Made by a program: the position numbers and the translations under genes. From Pectinophora gossypiella (taxonomy: Eukaryota; Arthropoda; Insecta; Lepidoptera; Gelechiidae), in the NCBI RefSeq assembly GCF_024362695.1, contig NC_065433.1, positions 2,263,613 through 2,327,612 of the forward strand: a stretch of DNA of 64,000 nt, in the 5' to 3' direction. Each line of letters opens with the position of its first letter. Positions within the stretch are counted from its first letter, which is position 1. Under the pieces are notes generated by a model. The model searched no databases, was not told the DNA's origin, and was given only the letters and a program-made list of their open reading frames with translations. Positions 30,789-41,954 of this stretch are shown here, in pieces.

Positions 30789-30983
30789 TACGAAGTCCGG
30801 GGGGCTCAATATGGAGGTAACGTGTCGCGTGCCGCCGCCGGGCTTCCGAGAGCACGTGCCGGCTAAGCCAGGCCAGGCGCCGCCGCCACTAAACGTCAAA
30901 TCGTTCCGATTGATAAGTTGCCTCGCTTTGTGCTCAGCGTATTCCCAACCGAACCCAAAATTCGCGGTCTCCTTACTGACTTA
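30789..30983 (+). CDS. Candidate host exon (unverified), GC-rich
   Basis: A GC-rich island in AT-rich surroundings. A plausible splice acceptor, 'gcttataaatccacag', ends at 30788. From there one frame is open to a TAA at about 30983; it includes an ATG near 30811 and encodes 'MEVTCRVPPPGFREHVPAKP' and then a proline-rich 'GQAPPPLNVKSFR'. Proline-rich composition is also what random GC-rich sequence gives, and I recognise no family. It could be a last exon, a promoter-proximal island, or chance. Neighbouring repeats are sparse for ~800 bp, which mildly favours host sequence. Confidence 0.25.
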
Positions 30984-30989
30984 ATTTAT

Positions 30990-31615
30990 TGCAGGCTATT
31001 TATCTTTCTCATTAACCCTTCATTTGTCGAGATACCGGACACTTTTTTTAATAATAAATGATTCGAAATTCGATTTATTATATTTTTTGTGCACTTAAAT
31101 TGATGTCAAGTGTCTAATTAAAGTATTTAATACATGTTTCACTACTTGCGTATAAACTATCTGATAACCAATGTACTTATAGCCCGGTAAAAAAATAAAA
31201 TATAATAGTACTTTAGTAAGGTTTTTTATTATTAAATTTGTTTGTAGTAATTCTATTCTCGTTACCTAAACGTCTCTTTGTCATTTCTTACGTTGAAAAT
31301 GTTAACTTATAGTTACAATAATGTATTATTTATTATCGTATAAGTTTTTTGTGTATCTTAGTTATACATAATTAGATAAATAATTAATAGGTAGCATTTG
31401 ATGGCAATACTATCTACTAGATAAGTTTCTACAAATGGTGAAAACAGATGGTCGTGTGATAAAGTATTTATTGAAGTTTGTTAACTTTTGTAACTCATCT
31501 AAAAATCTATGAAATTCCTCTAATGGACTACATTTGTATATTGAATTTTGCGATAGCATAGGAGTATAAAACTGGCCAAGTAGAATGCCATCACAGGTAA
31601 AGTAAAAAATAATAA
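30990..31615. other. AT-rich stretch, no gene seen
   Basis: No ORF or repeat noted. It could be intron or 3' flank if the preceding candidate exon is real. Confidence 0.35.
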
Positions 31616-31624
31616 AAGGGGTTT

Positions 31625-32222
31625 AAAAATGAACTCGTGGGGCGAAGCGGGAAGACACCACCGCGCCCGACTTTGTTTGCTCACCGGCTCACAACATGCA
31701 TGTGATCGCCCGCGGTTCTACTCGTCGAACCACCGAGCAACACTGGCACCAACCAGCCAATAACCATGGGAAACTGACTGTTATTCTTGTCCACATCGTG
31801 ACTACTTATATAAATACTCTTAGAGTTCTGTACGGGAGTTCATTAAATCACAACGCGGACTTTTGTTGACACGGTAGGATACGTTTGTAGCAGAGTACAA
31901 ACTCTGCGCATACTGGCCTTTCGTTCTGACCGTCAATCATTTTAAATTTCGAAATTCTCATTCCATTCCGCATTTCCTTTCATTTTGCACTGACTCATTG
32001 CATCCCCGACCTTCATAAGAACAACATAAATATATTATACTGTTTAGCTCGCTAGCACGCCCTCTAATTCTGGATTTGTTTGTAAAGTGTTATTAATCTT
32101 TCGAACGCCGGAACGCGGATCTCGACCAGACACAATGTGAAATCTATTGTGTCTGGTATCTCGGCATATGAGAGGTTAATAAACTATATTTATTCCTGCT
32201 GAATTTAATACGTTATTTTGTC
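31625..32222 (+). mobile_element. Possible solo LTR or Pol II promoter unit
   Basis: Features of an LTR: TATA box 'acttatataaatactc' (~31805), a start-like 'ttctgtacgggagttcatta' ~30 bp on, and 'ttaataaactatatttattc' (~32180) as a polyadenylation-like signal. Two short hairpins occur, 'gcagagtacaaactctgc' (~31892) and a 9-bp stem at 32127-32153. No partner LTR, coding sequence or clear target duplication was found, so a host promoter with a short exon is also possible. Confidence 0.35.
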
Positions 32223-32224
32223 AT

Positions 32225-32350
32225 CGTCATCACCAATCATTCCTGTACTCTGCCGACACGTTGGGATACCATCCTCACCACCCATCGTGCCGCACGTTTG
32301 CATTCCCGAAGGGGTAGGCAAAGCACTCTTCGCTATGTTTAACCCTTATA
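32225..32350. repeat. Dispersed repeat end
   Basis: 'gcattcccgaaggggtaggc' with 'caccacccatcgtgccgcac' resembles a common lepidopteran LINE 3' region, related in style to 37263-37340. Weak support. Confidence 0.35.
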
Positions 32351-32359
32351 TATATAAAG

Positions 32360-32895
32360 ACCATGGGTCATTGATGGTTCATAATAGGTAGTATGACACC
32401 TTGGAATCGGAACGTCCGTAGACGTTCTGTCCTTTAAAGGTTATTTATTTATTTTTATTTATATATTAGGCACATCAACAGTACAAACACACAACAATTA
32501 ATATATCTTTCTTAAGGCTAGCACTAGTGTTTGCACCAATACAGACGTGCACAACTTATGTAGTTAATATGTATATATAAAAAAGAACGGAATAACAAAA
32601 GGTATGAAAAGTTACAGCCAGGCAACACTACAACAAAAAGAAAAGAAGAATAGGTACAAGAAAAAACTACTATTTTTTAAAAAAAAAAAGGAACCAGTAA
32701 AACTAGAAAGTGTTAAGTCCCATGTAAGAAGGCGCGAGCCTATAGCCATTAACCACGTGATCTATGTTATATGATTCAAACTCACGAAGTCGAATTTAGT
32801 AGTTTAGAGCCCGAGTTGGGATTCGAACCCGTGATACTAAGATGTAAGTCAAAGGTTCTCCGAACTGGGCTGGACTCGGGTACATCCGTGATATA
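32360..32895. other. Stretch with no gene seen
   Basis: AT-rich. An A-rich run at 32680-32695. No supported feature. Confidence 0.35.
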
Positions 32896-32902
32896 TATAT
32901 AC

Positions 32903-33250
32903 AGGGTGTTAGTGACATCGTAACGAAAACTGAGAGGGATGATTCAGACCATGATTCTGAGTTGTTATCAAGTGGAATTTCCTGTCGCAAAAGTATGGAT
33001 AGGAAAATAATTAAAAAAAAAAACACAAAAAATTATTGAATTTTTTGACAGGAAATTCCACTTGATATCAACTCAGAATCATGGTCTGAATCATCCCCCT
33101 CAATATTCGTTACGGTATCACTAACATCCATACCTACTTGTATGGCTATCGTATGTACTTGTACGGGGTGTAAGTGACATCGTAACGAATACTGAGAGGG
33201 ATGATTCAGCTGATTATTCTGAGTTAATATCAAGTGGATTTTTTTCAAAG
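32903..33250. mobile_element. MITE-D, three-arm copy
   Basis: Forward arm ('cagggtgttagtgacatcgt' to 'caagtggaatttcct'), reverse arm ('aggaaattccacttgatatc' to 'gttacggtatcactaacatc'), a ~45-bp linker with 'acctacttgtatggct', and a second forward arm that breaks off after 'aatatcaagtgga'. The fourth arm present at 43009 and 57060 is lost. ORFs here are shadows of the arms. Confidence 0.85.
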
Positions 33251-35800
33251 CCTCCCGCCTGTAAGCAATGTAGCGTGATCGACATGGAAGTCCTTAAATA
33301 GGCTCCGGACACGGGTTGGCCGCTGCAAGGATAATCTCTGCAGGTGGGGATACCTGGTTGATGGTTGCGATAAGTGCGAGTGTGGAGTATCACCACAAAC
33401 TATGGTTCTCCTTTTATGCTGTCCTAAATGCCCTAACACCTGTATTATTAGAGACGTTCACGAAGCCACTGACAATGCCGTAAGTGTGGCAAGATAATAA
33501 TAAGAAGAATCCAGTTGTATTGATTTGATTTGATTGAATGATTTTGATATTGTGTATGAATAGTTATAGCATCGTTACAACACACCTGTATAAATAAGCT
33601 TGTCCAATTGTTTGTAGTCGTTCGATAGTCCGTATCGTCGTGGGCAAACAGCCGGCAATTCGCCGGGCCCGGCGTTGTACGCAGATAACGACCACCTATT
33701 ACAATTTATCGCCAAATGTCCAATTCCCACACAAAACTAACCATTAGAAATTCCCATAAAGGCCCGTGAGTAAGGTGCCCCTTTGTTACGAGGTCAACTT
33801 TCTCTGTTGGCATTATCCGACCTCTTTAAACAATCTAAATTAAAAAAAAACGTCATTTCGTTTTCTAAATTCAAAAGTTTTAATCTAAATTCAAAATAAA
33901 ACGTCAAAGTAGGATCATCAAAGTCAGTCTAGGTATTGAAAGACAAGTTTTAATTTCATACACTGGCCGGCAACAATAAGTACTTAACTTACTACACTTT
34001 TTTTAAATATAATAACTTTTTAAGTACACAAGATAAACTTTCGCAATAAAAAGGACTCTAAATGTATAGTTTAATAGTTACAAATTAAAACTATCTACAA
34101 AACGCTTTTATATTCAATCAGCAAATTTTACAGTTTAGGAAAAGGAAGAAAAAGGAAAAAAGGAAGGAAGGTTTAGGAAGTTTGGTATAGTAGGTACTAT
34201 ACTGTTAAAATTACAAGTTTACAAGTGGGTACCTACCTCCTTACTTTTGCAGGCGAGTGTAGTTCCCGGATCAGACGCAATCAACAATCAACCACCATTT
34301 AGAACCGAAAATCTGGGGAAAGCGTCTCGTAGAGCCACTAACTGTTGTTGAAAACGAAAACATATAATTATTAAAGTAGGTAACTAACTCTATTTTTTAA
34401 TATGTATGCGCGCCGTGGCGTTCGGCGTTTCGCTATCACTGTCACCATTTGAGAATACGAGCTAAAGAAAATCAAGAAAATCCTTAGCAACACGGTTTTG
34501 TTTTCTAACTCATTCAGAACGTAGGCAAACTATTGTCTATCAGCAAGTATGTAAATCCCTTATCGCATCCGTGTGAAATCTCGCTACAAATAAAAGCGAA
34601 CATTCAAAAAATTCATCCAATTACAGCCCTTACAAGCCATTTTGAAAAGAACTGTCAAAGCGTGTTAATATTCCTGTTTCCAGCTCATCAACTATCAACC
34701 CTATTCGGGATCGTAGTAGATTGCGTCGCTATCAACAAAGCGTACAAGTGCCAATATAGATGTTATCTGCAACGAGCGCGCGCGCACGCTCCCACGGCCG
34801 GTCGGCGCGTGCGGCGACTGGCGGGTTACCTGTGGAGAGTAGCGGGGGACTAGACGTGAGGATAGGTAGTGTCTCTCAGAGGCTGACGTGATATCGATTT
34901 AACATATTTAACAGGTTAAGCACAGGACAGTTATGAATGGGTAAAAAAGAGACGGAACTTTATCTGGGGTCAATTTCTGAATATGCCAGAGGCATATGGA
35001 CAATAAGAAACTTAAAACAAAAATCTTTTAAGTAAGTAGTATTACCTACAAACGCGTACAATTAATGCATCAGTTTGAACAATTTTTCAAAGAATTTTTA
35101 TGTTCAGAGAACTGGTCTGTCTGTTTATTTTTCTTTGGCGTTCTGTCCCCTACGTGTGAATGCAAAATCTATGACAATGAATGTACCTAATATGGGAACT
35201 GTGTCCACTTGTTTTCTGCTACGATACCTTATCTGTTGCATAGGTACCTATTTTGAACATTTCACACACTATTTGTGGAAGACAAATTCAAAAAATTAGG
35301 GCTAGCTCAGTCAGATTTAGTTTAGAGCTTGATTGTGTGCAAACACAATTGGGACATTTAGGCGAGAGCAATCTTGAGAATATTTTGAAAAAAAAACTTA
35401 AGAACATATTCATATTTGTAAGCACGCGTTCATACAAACTACACTGTGTATGAAGAACTTTAGAGTTGGAACATCTACATTTTTTCCCATAGGTACTTGA
35501 ATACATTAACTCACTAAAAACACACAATTTAATGGGGTGCACACAATATCAGATTAAATCAGACGACATCTCGCTATCGATGATACGAACTTTTGATGAA
35601 CCACCTTACGAACTCTTAGACTCTCCTACGAAGAATTTGAATTATTTTGCGCTTATGCAGAGAAGACGAACCTGGCGCGGAAAAGAAAAATCACTTTTCA
35701 GCGTTGAGACTTAGCATATGAAAACGTCCTCGATATATGAGAAATTCTTCGGTTACGATGAATCGCGCATCATCACCGTGAGTATTTCTATACAAACTCC
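33251..35800. other. Long stretch without supported genes; GC-rich patch at 34765-34860
   Basis: 2.5 kb with few repeats. 34400-34450 and 34765-34860 are GC-rich; the second contains 'gagcgcgcgcgcacgctccc' and a donor-like 'gactagac|gtgagg', and could be a promoter or first-exon island. A 106-codon ORF at 34533-34853 runs into it but shows no domain. 35075-35715 has short ORFs without support. Confidence 0.4.
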
Positions 35801-35802
35801 AA

Positions 35803-35878
35803 AGAAAGGTTTCGTTTTGACGTTTCGTAAATAAGTATCTCATTTGACTTGGTTGTCAAGTAGCCTATTAGATACTCT
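35803..35878 (-). mobile_element. MITE-3 end fragment
   Basis: 'aaactccaaagaaaggtttc' and 'ggttgtcaagtagcctatt' are the reverse complement of the start of the copies at 36809 and 60211. Confidence 0.65.
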
Positions 35879-36216
35879 AGGCAATAAATAGTATATTACA
35901 TAATCTGTGGCAATAGTGACTGATTATGTCAACTCGAGCAGAGAGCAACCACGACACAGGCAACTTCGTAGAACTTCCTCACTAAGTCGCGAAGTTCAGG
36001 CGAAGCGCAAAATCGCTTCACTGCGCTGCAGCGTAAACTAAATTGAACTGAGCACTTTCAAAAGGCGTGCTTCCTGCCCACTGAGCATTGAGACTTAAAA
36101 TATTTTGTTACTATCATATTAACCTATCCAGTAAGTAAAATATCTAGATATATCGGCAAATGCACAGTTGCACACTCACGTGAATATTTTGTTTTAATTT
36201 CTAGTCGTAGTGTTTC

Positions 36217-36330
36217 ATGAACCATGAGCCATGTCAGGGGCCTTTGGCAGCTCAATAATAAGCTTGGCTTCAGAGTTGATGATGTTGGTAATCCTCACAA
36301 CCCGCCCGATAAGAAGAAGACAAGCTGCCA
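36217..36330 (+). mobile_element. SINE-C 3' fragment
   Basis: 'gagccatgtcaggggccttt', 'ggcagctcaataataa' and 'cctcacaacccgcccgataa' then 'gaagaagac' match the SINE-C 3' half at 53530 and 63215. Confidence 0.65.
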
Positions 36331-36334
36331 AACT

Positions 36335-36800
36335 ACAAAATTACGTTTGTCCGCCTGTATTGATACCATAATTAAGTTACAATGTTACGATAGGGAGTGC
36401 ATCCGTTCAAATTGAGTAACACAACGTAAATTACCCATATACGTCCAATTTGTGGGCATAGGCCTTCTCTCACCTAACCGGAGAAGCGAAGAGAGGACAG
36501 ATACGTACAACATTATCATCAACTAAAGAATTACGTTCGTCTTCTTGAGAAATGACCGACATCAGCATGTGTCCACTTGTACTAGGGCAGGGGACAATGC
36601 GATCAGTGATCACTTGACCAGTGATCACATGCTGGGCGCCGCGCCGCGCCCATCGCCACTTGACCGAACGACCACATGCCCAAGTGGTCAATCTCCGTCG
36701 ATATGACAGCTCTGCAAACATAAAACAAAATTCAAAAGTTAGTCCCTATTGTTACCTACGCATCGACCCGTTCCCTAAAATCCATCATATTAATATTAGT
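36335..36800. other. Stretch with no gene seen
   Basis: 36425-36480 is a heavily decayed SINE-1 end ('tacgtccaatttgtgggcat'). 36600-36660 has two 'agtgatcac' palindromes. No coding signal. Confidence 0.4.
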
Positions 36801-36808
36801 AATGCGAA

Positions 36809-37060
36809 ATAGGCTACTTGACAATCTAACGAAACGAAACGAAACGTCAAACCGAAAGTTTTCTTTGGAGTTTGTATGGAAATACTGTACTGTGACGTCA
36901 TCAATGAAAGCGGGCAAACGTCGTAATCATTGTTACTTAATTCATAAATAAAATTCGAAAACAAGTGGAATAGTAAAATGAGATTGATTTTTGATCTTCT
37001 TAGACTGGCTTCTATTTCTAGATTAGCATTTAATAATTTATCTTTGACCCAGTCAAATAC
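36809..37060 (+). mobile_element. MITE-3 copy
   Basis: 'aataggctacttgacaatct', 'gaaagttttctttggagttt', 'gagattgatttttgatcttc' and 'gacccagtcaaataccctat'. The same order occurs at 60211-60480. The minus ORF across it is not coding. Confidence 0.7.
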
Positions 37061-37069
37061 CCTATTGTA

Positions 37070-37250
37070 TGTGTGTCCTTTAGTTTCACCGTCTTTCACG
37101 GCAAAACGGAGCGACGGATTGACGTGATTTTTTTAAGTGGAGATAGTTTTTTAATGCAGAGTGACTTAGGCTATTTTTGTCTCTATCTAACCCCCCACTT
37201 CCCTTAAATGGAGGGTGGAAGTGTGTATAGACCATTTCCAAATTTTCATG
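37070..37250 (+). mobile_element. Helitron/Lep1-like fragment
   Basis: 'gtctttcacggcaaaacgga' to 'ggagggtggaagtgtgtata' parallels 25985-26120. Both ends are missing. Confidence 0.55.
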
Positions 37251-37254
37251 GTAC

Positions 37255-37580
37255 ATACACACATAAACTCACGCCTATTTCCCACCGAGGTAAGCAGAGA
37301 CTGGAATTCCATATGCTTCGTTCCAAACACATTTCTCTTGCTTCCTCCACTTCATTAATCACCGGGGCATAGTTATACTTATCTTTTGTATTCATAATGG
37401 GTGCTTTTTATTTATTACTAATTCCACTACCTACCTCATCATCTCCCTAGCATTATCCCGTTTTTCCATGGTCTGCTTACCTACCCTGAAGATTTGACAG
37501 GTCTGGTTTTTACAGAAACGACTGCCTGTCTGACCTTCCAACCGGCGAAGGGGAAACCAGCCCTAAGGTTAGGTTACTTA
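37255..37580. repeat. Dispersed lepidopteran repeat
   Basis: 'cacgcctatttcccaccgag' near the left and 'gaagatttgacaggtctggt' with 'cgactgcctgtctgaccttc' near the right are typical of a widely dispersed repeat end in moths and butterflies, probably of LINE origin. No ORF. Confidence 0.45.
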
Positions 37581-37645
37581 CCTCTTGAAACGCATTCCAC
37601 AAACTACCTTTATGCATATTATTATGAATTTTGACGTAAGTATAT

Positions 37646-37864
37646 ACAGGGTGTTAGTGACATCGTAACGAATACTCAGAGGGATGATTCTAACCATGAT
37701 TCTGAGTTAATATCAATTGGAACTTCCCGTCGCAAAATTCATGATGTTTTTGTGCTTTTGTTTTAATTATTTTCTTTTCTATACTTTTGCGACGGAAAAT
37801 TCCACTTGATATCAACTCAGGATCATCTCTCTGAGTTTTCGTTGCGATGTCACTAACACCCTGT
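37646..37864. mobile_element. MITE-D, single complete hairpin
   Basis: Ends 'acagggtgttagtgacatcg' and its near-complement 'cgatgtcactaacaccctgt'. Arms meet at a T-rich loop near 37750-37785. This is the clearest one-hairpin form, 219 bp. Confidence 0.88.
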
Positions 37865-38067
37865 GTTACTTTAGTTGTATTTAATATACATATAGAATAG
37901 AATAGAACAATAGACACAGTATATAAATATACACAGTAGGAGTGAACATAGTGATTACTTAAAAACTTGTTTCTAAAAAGGAACGTCAGCTCAGCAATAT
38001 GTTGTGACCCTCGGACGATATCTCATTGATGTTTACATATTCAGGTTAGCTTCAACTGTAGCAAGTT

Positions 38068-38400
38068 AACAGCCTCCGTGGTCTAGTCGTAAGAGCGTTA
38101 GGCTCACGATCTGGAGGTCTGGGTTCGATTCCCGATGGGGACATTGTCGAAATCACTTTGTGAGACTGTCCTTTGGTAAGGACTTTTCAGGCTTGAATCA
38201 ACTGATTGTTCGAAAAAGTAAGTTGATTCCGTGCTTCGGAGGGCGCGTTAAGCCGTTGGTCCCGGCTATTAGCCGTAAAAACACCTCCACCAACCCGCAG
38301 TGGGGCAGCGTGGTGGAGTATGCTCCATACCCTCTCCGGTTGATTGAGAGGAGGCCTGTGCCCAGCAGTGGGACGTATATAGGCTATTTATGTTTATGGA
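38068..38400 (+). mobile_element. SINE-1, full length, 11-bp target duplication
   Basis: 'tgtagcaagtt' flanks at 38057-38067 and 38401-38411. Head 'ccgtggtctagtcgtaagag', B box 'gtctgggttcgattcccgat', core and 3' end present. Confidence 0.92.
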
Positions 38401-38746
38401 TGTAGCAAGTTCAAAGCAGCCAGTTAATCTGTCGTATGGTTTACAATGAGGAAAGAAATAGATTTTAGTTAAATCGTGGCACGTGACCGACGCACGCCGC
38501 CCCGTGGCGGACCCTCGGCCGCCGCTTTGTGAACGCCTTGCGATTGCCCCAATTGATATTTGTACTTTTGTATTTAACTTGATAGGAAGCGTGGTAGCCC
38601 AGAACGCTTGCCTTTGAGGCCGCCAAAACACAAGCCTTCTAGGCAACTGATAGAAATGGAGATGGATTTGATGGATCGTATGGCAACAGTTACCTAGTTT
38701 ACCTATACGTAAAGCATAGAATAACGAATAGTACTTACTACGTATA

Positions 38747-39038
38747 TGAGGAGCTCGGTGGCGCAGCGGTAAACGCGCTCGGTCTGCGATTGTTGTAGTA
38801 AAGCAACTTTCACAGAGGCCGGTCATAGGATGGGTGACCACAAAAAAAAAGTTTTCATCTCGAGCTCCTCCGTGCTTCGGAAGGCACGTTAAGCCGTTGG
38901 TCCCGGCTGCATTAGCAGTCGTTAATAACCACCAATCCGCACTGGGCCCGCGTGGTGGTTTAAGGCCCGATCTCCCTATCCATCCATAGGGAAGGCCCCA
39001 GCAATGGGGACGTTAATGGGTTGATGATGATGATGATG
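38747..39038 (+). mobile_element. SINE-2, full length, 10-bp target duplication
   Basis: 'actacgtata' at 38737-38746 and 39039-39048. Head 'gctcggtggcgcagcggtaa', 5S-like 'agtaaagcaactttcac' and 'ggatgggtgaccac' spaced as in 5S rRNA, core 'gcacgttaagccgttggtcc', end '(tga)n'. The 190-codon ORF on the other strand is a shadow. Confidence 0.9.
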
Positions 39039-39239
39039 ACTACGTATAGAACGGCAACTCTCCGCTCCCCACCAGAGTCTGAGCTAGATTTACCTCACCC
39101 CCCTCGAATATAGTTTAGACTTAAATCGTATGGCGTCAGAAATGCGCGTGTACGATAACGTCAATGTGTGGTGTCCGTGTAAAACGATGTTGTTTGTATG
39201 AAGTCTCCGAGCTGTGCCTAAAGGTATAATATCTAATTC

Positions 39240-39512
39240 CACACCTCACTTAGCAGGGTCCACAGAATACCAACGTCGTGGCTCGCGCCGCGGCTTATGC
39301 TGAGAGAGGCCCTTTTACAAAGGACACCACCACTTTCGTTGACCAGTCCATACACTCAATTATTTGTATTTCTCGTGTAACGATTCGTTGTTTTTTATTA
39401 TGTGTTTTAATTGTAAGTTATGTGTTACTCCGTGTTTTATATTATACATTTGTTATTTGTTTCATATATGTTACTGTGGTGTCCCTTTATAATAAACGTT
39501 TCTTTCTTTAAT
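39240..39512 (+). repeat. Dispersed repeat with polyadenylation-like end
   Basis: 'agcagggtccacagaatacc' to 'tataataaacgtttctttct'. It has the look of a retroposed 3' end. A 77-codon ORF inside is hydrophobic and unsupported. Confidence 0.4.
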
Positions 39513-39514
39513 TA

Positions 39515-40150
39515 GATGCAGCCAGGCCAGGAAGTCTTTTCAATCCAAACCTACAATAATTCACGTCAAAATTGGTAAGAATTAGCAAGCAATGGTTGCA
39601 AAGTGAATAAGTGAGCGGCGGGGAGAAGCGCGGGGTGAGGGGCGCGCGGGAGAGGGAGGGAGCTGTCCACCCCACTAGGGCCGTCTACAAGGGACGTGCG
39701 GCATATTCCCTGCATCCGGTCGCTATTATTTTATTGTTTTATTTTATACCCCGATTTGTTCGCTTCGGGTTAAACTGCGATTTCGAGCGCGTAATGCCCG
39801 CCTGTATTGAAACACAGACACGCCACGCTATCTTTTTTCACGTTTTCCGTCGACTTGCCCGTTATTGTGCGATATTGAGGTTTCAACTGCTATTTTTCGA
39901 GCGGGTATTTTTTTATTGCTGCTCTTTTTGATGCTTTATTGACTACGAAAGGCCGTTTGATGGTTTCTCGATGAGTTCTTGTCAAATACTAATAACTAGC
40001 GATGGGTTTCTTCTGCGTTCCGATGTCCAGGCTTCAGGCACAGTTGATATTTCGATATACGTAAGTACTTATTGAAATTTTTGATCCTTATTTGGCGTTA
40101 TTTTAAGTAGATACCTATTTAATGTCTTGGTATTGATACCTACGTTAATA
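39515..40150. other. Stretch with GC-rich patch, no gene supported
   Basis: 39605-39700 is GC-rich ('gagcggcggggagaagcgcg'). A 106-codon ORF, 39611-39931, starts in it but shows only low-complexity and hydrophobic stretches. Possible promoter island; unproven. Confidence 0.3.
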
Positions 40151-40154
40151 AAGT

Positions 40155-40300
40155 CGGCCTCTGTGGTCTAGTGGTTAGAGAGTTAGTCTCTAGATCTGAA
40201 GGTCTGGGGTTCGATTCCCGGTAGCGAAATATTATAAAAATTTCTGTGGTCCCTAGTTTGGTTAGGTTAGGACATTGTAGGTTGATCACCAAATTTGTAC
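40155..40300 (+). mobile_element. tRNA-derived SINE head (SINE-C type)
   Basis: 'tctgtggtctagtggttaga' and 'ggtctggggttcgattcccg' are A and B boxes. 'ccctagtttggttaggtta' follows, as in the SINE-C copies at 44221 and 53360. The core and 3' end are missing. Confidence 0.7.
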
Positions 40301-40341
40301 GAAATAAGAAAAGAAAAGAACAAAAACAAAGTTGTTTATGA

Positions 40342-40735
40342 TAGGTTTTTTTGCGGGAGACGGGAACGGGACAGTTGCTTTCTTCATTGAATAATCTAAA
40401 TAATTAATACGAAGTGGTGTTTTGTGGTTAATGATCGCATTAAGTTAGTCGGAAGACATTCGCGAGTGTTATTATATCGGAGTATTCAATAAACAAAGCC
40501 TATTTTCGCTTCGTGCCAGGAAGCCGCTTCATAACTCGAAAGTTTATGCGGACTTTTGAGTTAATTCGTTTGGGGTTCGGAGTAGGAGTCTACTCCGAGG
40601 GTGGAGGCTTAGGTTTCATCATCATCATCATCTTTCATCATTTCATCAATCATCAAGAAAAAAAATACGTAAGACATGGCTGTAGGTATGGGCATAGTTC
40701 CCTTTGCCTTACCCTTCGGGAAAAACCAAAACATT
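40342..40735 (+). mobile_element. Dispersed repeat R, longest copy
   Basis: Begins 'gcgggagacgggaacgggac', contains 'gtcggaagacattcgcgagt' and 'ggagtaggagtctactccga', (atc)n near 40620, and 'agttccctttgccttaccct' at the end. Compared with it, the copy at 7058 has lost the middle. Confidence 0.65.
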
Positions 40736-40739
40736 TCTT

Positions 40740-41210
40740 CCAGCTAACCTGCGTCACAAGTTCGTTATTTGAAGATCCACTTGCCAATAAATCTAAGTAT
40801 TTGGTTTAAAATTTAATTTTGTAATAAGTACTTACAATTTTCAATGGCTGAAAAACCGAGTCTCCAAACCTATAAACGTGGTGTAATTACGTCGTTGGCG
40901 CAGATTTACAGAGCAAAATCTTCTTTGTGGATACTTCGAGCGTGGCTTTTCATTTCGAAGCCAGTGTCGGTCGTTTCATTTTTATTTTTTTCACGGACGC
41001 TGGTGCTTTTTCTTTGTCACACTTATTATATTATATTACCAGATAGAAGTAGGTATTTCTTTGTTCTATCTTCTTGCTCCTTGACTTAGATTATTGATGA
41101 CAATATAGGTAATATGATTAAATGGAGGCCCGTTTAGCTCTATAAGTCAAATGAGATATGTTTTCCCAAAACCTAACCTAACCTTCAAATCGATACATTC
41201 CCATGAATTT
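40740..41210. other. Stretch with no gene seen
   Basis: An 81-codon ORF at 40844-41089 has no recognised domain. AT-rich, otherwise unassigned. Confidence 0.35.
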
Positions 41211-41211
41211 T

Positions 41212-41223
41212 GGATTGAGTGAT
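41212..41223. repeat. 12-bp target duplication of LINE-X (left)
   Basis: 'ggattgagtgat', repeated at 41656-41667. Confidence 0.9.
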
Positions 41224-41655
41224 CTGCTCCGCACCACCCAAATCCCCTGGTAGTTGCGGCTTCCGAATACATCCCGCTTAGGGACGGTACTGACAAGTAT
41301 CGGCGTCCGAAGGACGTAATATACGATCCCGACGACCCGATTACTCTAGCCATAGAGGCAGCCAATCAGCTCGCGACACCAAACACTTCAGAACCCCGAT
41401 ACCGACCCCGCCGGCGTGGTCGACGATTTCCCTCATTCAGCGGTTATCGCTATCGACCCACTAGGGTCGATTAATCCTTTCAATATTCTTCCTCTCAGAC
41501 GACGCCCTGCGCCGAGGTTCGCGCCCAACTGGGCACCCTCAGGCCTGTTGTCTTAAACGTTGTACCGGGTGAGAGCCTTCAGCGCTCCCCATTTGTCCGG
41601 CCAAGTAGTTAATGCCATCTGCGGCAAATCTACAACAAGTCACGTCAAAAAAAAA
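41224..41655 (+). mobile_element. LINE-X, 5'-truncated copy with C-terminal coding end
   Basis: A retrocopy with a 12-bp target duplication and a 3' A tail. The first ~250 bp (41223-41474) keep an open frame that ends TAA. It encodes an acidic stretch 'VIYDPDDPITLAIEAANQLA' and then an Arg-rich tail 'RYRPRRRGRRFPSFSGYRYR'. This is presumably the C-terminus of the autonomous element's protein; I cannot name the clade. The 3' UTR holds the sequence found as fragments throughout the window. Confidence 0.85.
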
Positions 41656-41667
41656 GGATTGAGTGAT

Positions 41668-41865
41668 GTATGCCGTCATCTTCAATTACCCAGTTGGTTG
41701 CAAACCCGGGTTCAGGGTGTCATCTAAGTAGATTATATTTGAAAGAATGAATCGACCCTAGTGGGGCGAGATCGTCGACCACGCCGGCTGGGTAGGATCG
41801 GATGTGCACGGGGTAAGCGTGCGAGTGAGACAAACAGTCCGCGCTCCCCTACTCCTTAACGCTTA
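41668..41865. other. Short unassigned stretch
   Basis: 41755-41790 has an inverted scrap of the LINE-X coding end ('gatcgtcgaccacgccggct'). Nothing else. Confidence 0.4.
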
Positions 41866-41954
41866 CAGATTAAATAGACTATAGTGGTTGTGAAAGCTGC
41901 CGTAGTTTTAGGCGGTTGAGACGTTCCTTATGTAAAAATTGACGATACAAAATG

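Noticed and set aside
34533..34853. 106-codon plus ORF running into a GC-rich patch
   Set aside because: Mixed composition without a domain; the GC-rich patch alone explains the open frame. Kept only as a note on a possible island.
38269..38841. 190-codon minus ORF
   Set aside because: It spans the end of a SINE-1, a unique stretch and the head of SINE-2, so it cannot be one gene.
39611..39931. 106-codon plus ORF
   Set aside because: Low-complexity Arg/Gly start and hydrophobic remainder; no homology recognised.
41224..41655. LINE-X block first considered a MITE because its A-tailed end is seen so often
   Set aside because: Copies have 12-14 bp duplications, an A tail, variable 5' ends and a coding remnant, which fits a LINE and not a DNA element.
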